This document shows positions 37,401 to 46,770 of a DNA stretch of 64,000 bases, piece after piece. Below the pieces are notes generated by a model. The model did not search any database. It saw nothing but the letters and a program-made list of their open reading frames with translations, and was not told the origin of the DNA. The translations under genes were made by a program, and so were the position numbers. Positions within the stretch are counted from its first letter, which is position 1. Every line of letters begins with the position of its first letter. The DNA is from Helicoverpa zea (taxonomy: Eukaryota; Arthropoda; Insecta; Lepidoptera; Noctuidae): the NCBI RefSeq assembly GCF_022581195.2, contig NC_061455.1, positions 12,356,189-12,420,188 on the forward strand. The letters are read 5' to 3'.

Positions 37401-40400
37401 GATTCATAAAGTGGCATTTAACGAGGACGAACACGCGAACAGACAAATAGTTGTCATTATTACACGGTTTGTTATGAACGCACTTCATATTTTATTCAAG
37501 AACAGTTCCACGATAAGTTTTAATAAAGTAGGGGTGAAGTTACATCGTTTTTGTGGGGTCTTACGGCCCTTAATGATTGCATTCTTTAATATTTAATGAT
37601 GACGTAATTTTCTTCCAAGTTGTCTGTCAGTTGTTGTGTTCCATTTACGATAAGTGGGATTGTATTGTAGGTTACATACTTGATGTTTGAGTTAGGTGGA
37701 TTCCATATGCAAACAATATATGACTATAATAGTATATTTACTTCTAAGTTAGGTTTTACTGGAGGCCAACTTCAACCTAGTTAAGAAAAGGCTAGCCAGA
37801 TGAACTTCTAAACAATCATTTTCAACATCAAAGATAAAACTCGAAAACTGCATTATCATTGATTCACTGAAAAAATTGTATGCCACACTTTCATGAATTA
37901 ATCAACCCGAAAAAGCTCCATCGAGTTCACCTAAAAAATCAAATTTAGATCAAAACCCGTCTAACCTAACAAATATTCCCGAAGTGGAATTAAATCAAAT
38001 CATTCACAAAATGATTGATCACACAACACACAATTTTGTGTGCGCCCACTTCGGTGGCTCGCTTCAAACTGAATTTTGATTGATTACGTGTTACATTTTT
38101 AATGGTTACTTGAAAAATCGGAAATCTACGTTCGACCCCTGCTTCTATGATTATCTTAAATTATTTAGTGTGCACCTGGAAATCAGAATGTGATTTACGA
38201 CCAAATAAAAAAATACCTAAGTAGCAATTGAAAGTTCAAAGAACCCTTTGCATGCGAAACACGAAGATTTTTTAACCTGATCAAATTAAAAACTTCTAAA
38301 CCCCCAGCTACATTCAAAGTAAAATTCAAACGAATTAGCCAATAAAAATAATCCAATATCCTGGTACCAGCGTAGAATTTTAAACAAGAAAAATCTGCGT
38401 CCGCTCCCGTCGGATATACAAAATCACTTGGCGCCAATCCGGCACAAACTATTATCATTAAGACTGTACAGAGTTGAATTTAAATAACTATTTAACGGGG
38501 CAATAATGGCGAGGGCACGTACGTGCAGCAGATGTTAATTGCTTGCAGCATTTAATAGGCACGCTCAGTTGAATACTGCTCTGGCGCCGGCACGCTTAGG
38601 TCACGACCACACTGACGTAATGGCTGCGATTTTACGACTAAACGTCTAGTCGACATTGATTTTGTGACTTTGCATAAGAGCATCGTTGAACCAGTTTCTT
38701 GCATGTGTTCGGTAGGTCAGTGTGCTATGTAGATTTCAGCATCGGGTATTAGCATACCTTCGTATTTTATGCTTTAACTTTTTACGAGGTATATTACTTT
38801 TATGACAGTTATTTTGAGACAAACAATTAAAACGTAACGTTCTACAAAACATCCAAAATAAAACTCATAACTGCAATATGTATCAAGGATGTCTGAAACA
38901 TATTGCAGTAATAAAATATTCTCAGAAACAGGGCTTCCTGAAGTTTCCCTAATCCACGTCACTTGTAGGTACTTAGAATAGTAGCAAACCACTTAGTGTG
39001 GAGAACACTTAGCATACTGCTCAGTCCGTCAGTTGAAACGGTTTGAAAATAGCAAGTTTATAGAATCTGCAAATATGAAATACCTAGAAAAACAAAGGCT
39101 TTTATAGGTAGACGAGAATTCATAAGAAAAAGACGCACGATTTAAGCCATCCAATCGGCGTTGACCTTAATTTTAAGGCCTCCTCAACCGCACCAGCCTT
39201 CCGAATGGAAACCGCACAGATTCCATACCGTGGCCATATACATCCGTCTCTCTCTCGTACGTAATATTCCTATAGCTCTGTCTACCTCCCTCTCGGTGCA
39301 TTCATACGAAATATATTTTGGTTTGTTTGCAATGTGCGAGTGTCGGTTTTACAAAGATCCGAGTCTCAAATTAATCATGTTTCGCTTTGTGTAACGCTAA
39401 ATGAATATGAGAGAAAGTTTTTCGAGTGTAAAACGAAACGGTGAATGGGAAAGATGATTTTCTCAGTAAGTTGAAGGGAACTTTGCACTTTCTACGACTT
39501 CGCAATCTGATAGTGAAGATGTCTGAAGATCTTGTTTGCAGCGTTTTGCAAACATAAATCTTTAAGGTTTTATTTTGTTAAAGGTGTTTGTGCATTATAT
39601 TGTGAAGAAGTTGTATGAAACTATTATAATGTTCTTGAAAATTGTGGGAAACTTGAAGCTTCTTAAAATCAATCTATACTCCCTATCAAAATAATATAAA
39701 GACTTTTACTTCAACATGTATCTTTAACAAAACCAAAAACAAACATAACAAACATAAGAAACATCAAAATCAAAAACAAAACTGAGCAACAAAAACAAAA
39801 CTCACACATAACACAAAACACCTAAAAATTCGTCGAAAAAAATATTTGAGCAGTTCATTGAAACCGCGTAGTCGCGTGTTCTACATTAACAACATAATTC
39901 TAATGAGTGGCGACATCAATTAGTTATATTTGTCGTCAGCAATTCTCGTACTGCTCACGTTAAAACGATGTTAGGTAAATTAAATTTCGTAGATACCAAT
40001 CGGAAAATGTTACGTGGTGTTCACGTAATTGTTTTTACTTTTACTTTAGTGGATTATGTCATTTAGTGGTATAAAGCATGTTAAGGCTGTTAATTTATTA
40101 GTATTATGTAGGTGGTGAGAGTGGAAACTTTGTGAATGGAAATTCTTAGGGTATATTTATGAAATAGTTCTAACGATGTTAGGTGAGCTAAAATTGACGT
40201 GGTCATTTGAAATTAGCAATTTGAGGATCGAGCTTAAGAGAAAAATTTTCATACATACAATAAATAATTATAGAGCATCCAAACCCCACTGGTAATGTTA
40301 AAATCCCATGTATGAACATTTTGCCAGTAATAGGAGGCGAGCCAATTACTGGGCCACCCATTAACTGAGCACAAATCCAGCTTAATATACTCCCGCCTTA

Positions 40401-40474
40401 CAGTTCGGAGAAAATAAGCCTTATGTTATGTTTATGGTAATTTCTTATATAGAAATAATAATTATTATTATGAG
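31441..40474. other. Intronic DNA, one weak retroposon-end candidate
   Basis: No gene is supported; frames reach 87 codons at most and carry no motif. Around 35640-35960 and 38500-38640 the base composition is more GC-rich but not organised. A 12-bp inverted repeat with 16-nt loop (ACTGCAATATGT at 38870-38881, ACATATTGCAGT at 38898-38909) is present. An A/C-rich stretch runs from about 39720 to 39830. Confidence 0.5.
32225..32425 (+). repeat. Possible 3' end of a non-LTR element with TAAA tail
   Basis: The segment ends GTGGGTGAGCCTAATAAATA followed by AAATAAAATAA, the type of TAAA-repeat tail that closes several insect Jockey/CR1-like elements. The preceding 150 bp contain no frame. No target duplication or protein motif supports it, so this is a weak call. 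It may equally be a chance AATAAA-rich stretch. Confidence 0.25.
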
Positions 40475-40479
40475 GATAG

Positions 40480-40666
40480 TGTAGTGTATGCAGGTACATG
40501 TGCATCATTGTATAGGTTATGTCATTATTATGACGCCTCGTGCGCATACGTCACTCGGTTATAAATACCGGATCGAGCGGTGGGGAGTCAGTCGTTGTCA
40601 GACTGTCGACCTGTGTGGTGGTGCGTTGGCGAGTCGATTAACATAATAAAATGAGCGTACAATACA
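40480..40666 (+). repeat. 5' LTR of the non-coding element
   Basis: 187 bp, identical to 46579-46765. Short terminal inverted bases TGTA...TACA. It contains TATAAATA at 40560-40567, an arthropod initiator TCAGT at 40588-40592 about 30 bp downstream, and AATAAA at 40645-40650. This gives a U3 of about 108 bp and a short R/U5. Confidence 0.95.
40560..40592 (+). promoter_or_regulatory. LTR core promoter: TATA box plus initiator
   Basis: TATAAATA (40560-40567) and TCAGT (40588-40592) are spaced so that the A of the initiator falls 30 bp after the first T of the TATA box, the canonical pol II distance. The same pair recurs in the right LTR at 46659-46691. This predicts a transcript starting at about 40590. 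Confidence 0.7.
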
Positions 40667-40667
40667 T

Positions 40668-40680
40668 TGGCGACGAGGAT
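40668..40680 (+). other. Primer binding site, tRNA-Ser(GCU)-like
   Basis: TGGCGACGAGGAT begins one base after the 5' LTR. It is complementary to a 3' end of ...CCTCGTCG-CCA, which from memory is that of insect tRNA-Ser(GCU). Serine tRNA priming is known for Ty3/gypsy elements of the 17.6/297 group, a hint to the helper lineage. Confidence 0.75.
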
Positions 40681-41408
40681 AAAACCGTGAGTGTTTGGAC
40701 CAACAGTTACCTATTATCTAATTTTTATAATTTTGAACTACCTATTAGTTCTGTGATCCAGAAAAATATTTGATATACAAGGTTATACTAAATAATTTGT
40801 CCTATTCATGCCTATACCAAATTAATGTATGCTAAATAAGCTTTGACAACAAGTAACCTCTGACCGATGTTAATATTCAATCATATTAAAAAGAGCAAAA
40901 GGAAAGAAGGAAGGAAAGAGAGTAGAATGACAAAGTATACATAACTTTTATGTTCATGTATGTATCACCCGAATTGCAAACAAATTTTAACCTTTTTACG
41001 TAATTCTTTGTTTAAGTTTACCTTGTTACAATTCTAATGGAAGTAGCAATATTTATTGCAGGTGTTAATATTTATCAAATGAGTAATTTATAATACAAAA
41101 TCATTACTTGGTGATCAGTTTACTCATTCTTAAACCTGCATCAAAGTTTATTCAATAATAGGCATTTATTGGAAGCAATATAAAGTTGCTGGTTGTTGAA
41201 TTGTCGTCAAGACGACTTTAGCAGTGGTGGGATTTCCTAGAGGATATAATACAATAACCTATTTGCCTTATAATCAATTGTGTTTAATAATTGTTGTGCT
41301 TGCATGCCAACAAGGCGGAATGTACACGGATCTTATTATGTTGTTTACAATCCTATTTTGTAAGTGCCTGCATTCTAAGCAAATAAAGACCTATTCTATT
41401 CCAAAAAT

Positions 41409-42180
41409 CTGCTGGTCATTAAATTGACAGCTTGACGGTTAGCAGTAGTGTATATCTACTGGTCATTAGATTGACAGCTTGGCAGTTGGCAGTAGCGTGT
41501 ATCTACTGGTCATTAGATTGACAGCTTGGCAGTTGGCAGTAGTGTGTATCTACTGGTCATTAAATTGACAGCCTGATTGTTGGCAGTAGTCTATATCTAC
41601 TGGTCATTGAATTGACAGCTTGATGGTTGGCAGTAGTGTGTATCTACTGGTCATTAAATTGACAGCCTGATTGTTGGCAGTAGTCTATATCTACTGGGCA
41701 TTGAATTGACAGCTTGATGGTTGGCAGTAGTGTATATCTACTGGTCATTAAATTGACAGCTTGGCAGTTGGCAGTAGTCTATATCTACTGGTCATTAAAT
41801 TGACAGCTTGACAGTTGGCAGTAGTGTGTATCTACTGGTCATTAAATTGACAGCCTGATTGTTGGCAGTAGTCTATATCTACTGGTCATTGAATTGACAG
41901 CTTGATGGTTGGCAGTAGTGTGTATCTACTGGTCATTAAATTGACAGCCTGATTGTTGGCAGTAGTCTATATCTACTGGGCATTGAATTGACAGCTTGAT
42001 GGTTGGCAGTAGTGTATATCTACTGGTCATTAAATTGACAGCTTGGCAGTTGGCAGTAGTCTATATCTACTGGTCATTAAATTGACAGCTTGACAGTTGG
42101 CAGTAGTCTATATCTACTGGTCATTAAATTGACAGCTTGACAGTTAACGGTAGTGAACGTCTACTGGTCATTCAATTGAC
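41409..42180 (+). repeat. 47-bp minisatellite with 282-bp higher-order duplication
   Basis: Unit starts (CTACTGGTCATT, first copy CTGCTGG) fall at 41409, 41456, 41503, 41550 and every 47 bp to 42161, giving 16 full units and a partial one with no indels. Each unit contains CATTAAATTGACAGC and TTGGCAGTAGT variants. The six-unit block 41550-41831 is repeated as 41832-42113 with only two mismatches (both in the last unit), a higher-order repeat of 282 bp. It lies about 740 bp inside the element, where gag would be expected. No continuous reading frame crosses it. Confidence 0.95.
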
Positions 42181-43310
42181 TGTACACGCATAAATTATCT
42201 GGCGATAGTTGTCAACTACTGCAACAACTAAATAGTAAATCTTGATAATTTTTATATTTTCTGTGCCCGGTGATTTGGATCATAAAAAGCTTCCAAACTT
42301 AACTTCTCAGAGTCTAGTCAACAACTTATACCTGCTATATTGTTCTGGTACTTAACTAACTTAATTCAAGTGCTTGCAATATAGAGGATATTACAAGAAC
42401 AAACTGGTGGGTTATACAAGCTGTTGATTTGCATCCGTGCCATATTCAAGGAGGTAATTATGCTAATGATTCTCGACCCAAATCAACAAAAAAATTGGTA
42501 CGTAATTTTTGTATTTATTTTTTTTTTTGGAATTCCGTAAATGTCATCTAGCCTTATTTAAACTTGGCGCGTGTGTTACTGGCCTTAAAACCGTGCTGCG
42601 CCCTCACACAAACGCAAACACAAAGCATACGTAACGGTCATTCATAAATTTCATTCATAAAATTGGATTACTTCTGAAATACCACGACATTACAATGACA
42701 AAAAAAGCAGTGCATATTAGCTATTTCCCGTCTACTGTAATTCCAATCGATTATTTACGTATTTTATGTCCTCCTCCTGAACTATGGCACAAATGCAAAT
42801 CAACACCTTGTATACTCAACGGTTCTACAAATGACAAACATGTGCTAGGTATCTAGTTAAACAAACAGCACATTGAGGGACCGTAGTAGGTTGGCCATGT
42901 ATGTTGAAGAACTCGCCCAGGTATACTGGTATGTATTCACCTATGCACAACATCCAAGTCCATCAACACCTCTAGTGGGTTGCCTACCCATAATAGTGTT
43001 AATTATAACAGTTGCTCAGTCACCCTAGGTATAATTTCAATACTTTTACTTTATTTTGCTGTATTAAAGAGGTTGTTATACAACAGAGATATTCCAGAAG
43101 ATACAGAACAGTAGAACAGCATACAAGCAGCAATACTAGCTGGAAAATGTGGATCAAAATTTTGGTATTCAATAGATAGAATCTTTGGTAAACATGCTAG
43201 CTCACAATTGTAATTTCAGTACTTTAGGTTGATATAAAACTCTTAGATCAAAAGAATATGGAACTAAGCATTGGAGCAATCTGTGATTTATTTGACAATG
43301 CTACTTTATC
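42181..43310. other. Unique interior of the non-coding LTR element
   Basis: Sequence between the minisatellite and the nested SINE. It has no frame with retroviral motifs and no recognisable relation to gag. AT-rich, with a T-run at about 42515-42528. Confidence 0.6.
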
Positions 43311-43641
43311 TACCCAACTGCCTCGTTGGTCTAGCTGTCGCAAGCGCGGCTGCTGAGCACAAGGTCTCGGGTTCGATTCCCGGGTCGGGCCTGGAAGTTG
43401 GTGATTGATACACCCGTGCATCGGAAAGCACGTAAATGTCGGTCCTGCGCCTGATCTCTTTCCGGTCGTGTCGGATTGCCGTCCCATCGGGTTATGAGAG
43501 TGAAGGAACAGTGAGTGCACCTGTGTCTGCGCAAATGCTTGTGCACTATAATATGTCCTGCGCAGTTGGCTAATCCCCTTACGTGAGTACAGCCGCCGTA
43601 GCCGATAATCGGCTAGGAGGACATCATCATCATTTACCCAA
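43311..43641 (+). mobile_element. Nested SINE, family A with 49-bp internal deletion
   Basis: The element is 43318-43634, with the target duplication TACCCAA (43311-43317 and 43635-43641; shared bases extend to CTG, which overlaps the SINE start). The B box GGTTCGATTCC is at 43370-43380. It closely matches the SINE at 31067-31429 but lacks 49 bp directly after TCGGGCC; the lost block is bounded by GCC on both sides, suggesting a microhomology deletion or a distinct subfamily. It sits inside the 40480-46765 element in the same orientation. Frames of up to 138 codons on the minus strand are incidental. Confidence 0.9.
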
Positions 43642-45259
43642 CTGGGCCTTCTCATCTGTGACAAAAAATCTTTTAAGGATGATACCTGGAAGGAGTTCCA
43701 ATGTAGATACTTACTCTGGGAACTGTCTAATGATGATTAGCTCATGGATGATTGTTGCAATCAAGTTCTCAAAAGTTGATGATTGCGTGTGCTTTTAAAA
43801 CCTTCAAGACTCAGGCTTGAATGAATTTTAATTGGTATCTTAGCCTCTTTTTTATTGATTTACATTGGTGTTTACAAATAGTTTAACAAAGTGGCCCTCA
43901 TTATAATATTGTTATTTGCAAATTATGTTTTACAGTATTGCAGTACCAATAAGCAGTATAAGTACATTGAGAGTTGTGGAAGAATATGCTTCCATAGGAG
44001 CGAATAACGTAACCATATATGAACATATATGAAATAGAATCCATTTATTGATCTCAAGTTAATAAATCATCACATTAATATATTCTTGAAGTGCACACCT
44101 ACTTGTAATATAAAGTTGTGTAATTTCCTCAACCCATCCCATAAGATAAGATCCATATGGGTGGTGGGATGGATATCTATTAACAAAATAATGTCTTGTG
44201 TCCATAGCGTTAGGGTTAATAATAATTGATCTTAGAACACCAATCTTAGGTTACCGTAAGACAATTGGACTCGCATGAGAGGTAAAGAACTTTATCACTA
44301 TTTACATTTATCGACATTTATTACTCTTTTGTGCTAATTAAACTACACAGTTGCGTCGACATTTGGTTAATAATAACTAAAATATTATTAAGTTCCTAAG
44401 TCCTACTGCAAAATATAATCTGAGTAAGTGTTCCTTAAAGTATAGGAAGTAAAATTGCCCTTAGTCACCAAATCGTTTAAAAATTTACTGGGGTGCTGTC
44501 CCTATAAAAGATAATAATATTTTTATATTCTGGTTGTCTAACTAAAACAACGTAGATAAAGTCAGCTGCAATAAAGGGTAAGCGCTTTTGAACGAAACTA
44601 TAAACATACTTATGCAGCCAATTATACTTACATAAAAAAAATATATATATATTACGTTACCTATACGCGGTCATGAAATTGGAAAAGCGTAAAATATTAA
44701 AAATGGAAGCAGCACAAAGCTGATCATCAAATTGATGAGGTCAAGTATGACATGAGAGCAGCATAGCTGCTCATGAAATTGAGATATAGAATTAGAATCC
44801 CACATTTATCTATGTGTAGACAAATGTTTTAGAAAGTTTAGCGGTTGTTTTGCAAAAGGAAAATTGCATCGACTAGAAAACTGTTTGTGAGCTGCTGTCA
44901 CCTTGTTGAAAGGAAGAAGAGCATGAGTTGAGGGTCAGGGACTCTTCTATTTTATGGTGATGCAGAATGTCACAGCTTCAAAATATATAGTGCAAAGTTA
45001 GTGACACCTGTTAAAGTGCGTTCGTTACATAATATGGTTCTAATTAGTTAAAATCTGATTCGTAATGTTACTTTACACCTTCGTTATAATCAATATGTAA
45101 CCATGACACTAAAAAGCTTACCATCAAAGCATAATAATTCTTTGACTACTTTAATTTTTGAAAACCACATTAATAAAAGCAAACAAACATTACAGAACGC
45201 AATGTCCGGTGATAATAGTGTTCTTGGATGCCTAACCGAAATATAAGTATTCCTATCGC
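43642..45259. other. Unique interior of the non-coding LTR element
   Basis: AT-rich, with no coding motif on either strand. Scattered variants of CAT(T/G/C)AAATTGA occur (near 44670, 44729 and 44777), echoing the motif of both tandem arrays. A short AT run (ATATATATATAT) lies at about 44641-44651. Confidence 0.55.
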
Positions 45260-45416
45260 ACTATTATATCATCATCATCATCATCATCATCTCAGCCATA
45301 GGACGTCCACTGCTGAACATAGGCCTCCCCCTTTGATCTCCACAGATACCTTATAAAGACGACCTTATAAAGGTCACCGGAAGACGCTGGATGCAGGTCG
45401 CTTCCAACTATTATAT
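45260..45416 (-). mobile_element. Nested, extremely 5'-truncated non-LTR fragment
   Basis: The insert is 45270-45406 (137 bp), flanked by exact ACTATTATAT (45260-45269 and 45407-45416). On the minus strand it ends GGCCTATGTTCAGCAGTGG, then ACGTCCTATGGCTGAG, then a GATGATG tail of about seven units, the typical terminus of a lepidopteran RTE-like family. Only the last bit of the element was copied. It is nested in the 40480-46765 LTR element, antisense to it. Confidence 0.88.
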
Positions 45417-45736
45417 GCAGTAAGGTATTCATATGTTGGGTGTTGAATGCTAAGAAGCTTACAGTTTCTTGACTAGATATTGGACATACATTGATGTAGG
45501 GTATTTAAAGCCTATATCAGAATTTCAGCGAGTGTACTAGCAGAAACGTGCAAAGTACTAGCGCTGATCAATAGGGTTGAAGACCAGATTGTTTGTTACA
45601 TTGCTGAGATAATGATAGGCTTTGATATTCCACTCTCAAATTAAAAACTACATATTACCAAAATTAGTTGAGTTAGCATTCTCTTGCTTACAAGGCACAC
45701 AAAGTACTTAACTCGTACATAGAACTACAATTTAAA

Positions 45737-45930
45737 CCATTAAATTGGTGACAAAATATGTGGTCGCCATTAAATTGGAGACAAAGTATGTGGTCACCAT
45801 TAAATGGGTGACAAAGTATGGAGTCACCATTAAATTGGAGACAAAGTATGTGGTCGCCATTAAATGGGTGACAAAGTATATGGTCATCATCAAATTGGAA
45901 ACAGTCCATCTAGGTCACCATTCAATTGGG
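45737..45930 (+). repeat. 30-bp tandem array, open in frame on both strands
   Basis: Units begin CCATTAAATTGG or CCATTAAATGGG at 45737, 45767, 45797, 45827 and 45857, with degenerate units at 45887 and 45918. Units contain GACAAAGTATGTGGTC. Because 30 is a multiple of three, frames stay open on both strands and would encode 10-residue repeats (KLETKYVVAI-like on plus, FNGDHILCLQ-like on minus). No start context or homology supports a protein. ATTAAATTG is shared with the 47-bp minisatellite. Confidence 0.85.
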
Positions 45931-46330
45931 ACGATCTTATGTGATTACTTTCCTCGTACGGCTCGTACGGTTTTGAATGAGTGAAAAGCATTGATGAGGT
46001 ACCCTAATGCCGATCTTTTACCTTGGAACAATGCATTCTGTATCAGTTTTAAGTGAAGTCGAACCAAGCAAGATGAGTGCTCATTATCTGAAGGCACAGC
46101 AATATTTCAGACTTGCTTGATTTCACATGGACTGATTGGCGGGATGTCTGCCAAATGGACGGATCATCTCTAGTGTAGATATAATACAGGGCCGGAACAG
46201 CGGCTACAAAACCTGAAGTTAAACTTGCCGGCCTGATATCACTGCTACGAATTTGTCTTGTTGAGCCTGAAGCAGATGCTGGTATGTTACCGTCTGCAAA
46301 GGGACGGATTTTTATTTATGTTTATTTCAC

Positions 46331-46349
46331 AAGGGAAGGGATGTAGTGT
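46331..46349 (+). other. Internal near-copy of the purine-tract/LTR junction
   Basis: AAGGGAAGGGATGTAGTGT resembles AAGGGAGAGATGTAGTGT at 46569-46586, the true junction of purine tract and right LTR. After TGTAGTGT the two diverge, although both have TGCAG within a few bases. It lies about 240 bp before the real junction. It could be a remnant of an older LTR end or a second purine tract. Confidence 0.5.
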
Positions 46350-46568
46350 CCTGCAGTATCACCGATATCTGTCGTCTCCTTAAATGGAAAGGGAAATGAA
46401 ATGGAAACGGAACAAAGTAAATCAGTTTGATGGCAGTGTGATCGGTGGACTGATCTGATAGCGTGGTTTTGTTGTGCTGCAGGTGTTTGATAGATCTTTA
46501 AGAAATTACCAAAATATTTATGAGTTTGATTGTTGGACTTTTTGAAACAAGGTTAAAATCAAAACAAC

Positions 46569-46578
46569 AAGGGAGAGA
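46569..46578 (+). other. Polypurine tract of the non-coding element
   Basis: AAGGGAGAGA directly precedes the TG of the right LTR, the position needed to prime plus-strand DNA. Together with the PBS this completes the minimal cis requirements. Confidence 0.8.
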
Positions 46579-46765
46579 TGTAGTGTATGCAGGTACATGT
46601 GCATCATTGTATAGGTTATGTCATTATTATGACGCCTCGTGCGCATACGTCACTCGGTTATAAATACCGGATCGAGCGGTGGGGAGTCAGTCGTTGTCAG
46701 ACTGTCGACCTGTGTGGTGGTGCGTTGGCGAGTCGATTAACATAATAAAATGAGCGTACAATACA
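46579..46765 (+). repeat. 3' LTR of the non-coding element
   Basis: 187 bp, identical to 40480-40666 with no substitution. Identity implies insertion too recent for mutations to accumulate, or gene conversion. The AATAAA poly(A) signal is at the equivalent of 40645-40650, i.e. 46744-46749. Confidence 0.95.
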
Positions 46766-46770
46766 GATAG

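Larger units (their letters stand above)
40475..46770 (+). mobile_element. Non-coding LTR retrotransposon (LARD-like), 6.3 kb, recently inserted
   Basis: Two 187-bp LTRs (40480-40666 and 46579-46765) are identical base for base, begin TGTAG and end ATACA, and are flanked by the 5-bp duplication GATAG (40475-40479 and 46766-46770). A PBS follows the left LTR after one base and a purine tract abuts the right LTR, so all cis signals for reverse transcription and integration are present. The 5.9-kb interior has no gag, protease, RT or integrase sequence; its longest frames are under 85 codons apart from frames inside a nested SINE. The interior contains a 47-bp minisatellite, a 30-bp array and two nested retroposons. 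This fits a large retrotransposon derivative moved in trans. It is antisense to bru3. Confidence 0.92.

Noticed and set aside
38870..38909. miRNA precursor
   Set aside because: The stem is only 12 bp with a 16-nt loop, too short for a precursor without extra pairing.
41409..42180. CRISPR-like regular array
   Set aside because: The whole 47-bp unit repeats without variable spacers, it lies inside a eukaryotic LTR element, and no cas genes exist. It is a minisatellite.
43248..43664. 138-codon minus-strand protein
   Set aside because: Almost entirely within the nested SINE, with a similar frame in the other SINE copy; it is a by-product of the repeat.
45745..45984. 79-codon frame of 10-residue repeats
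   Set aside because: Open only because a 30-bp tandem repeat lacks stops; the opposite strand is open for the same reason and there is no homology or start context.
40681..46568. Decayed gag-pol in the non-coding LTR element
   Set aside because: No fragment of protease, RT, RNase H or integrase motifs is visible in the listed frames, and identical LTRs argue against long decay in place.
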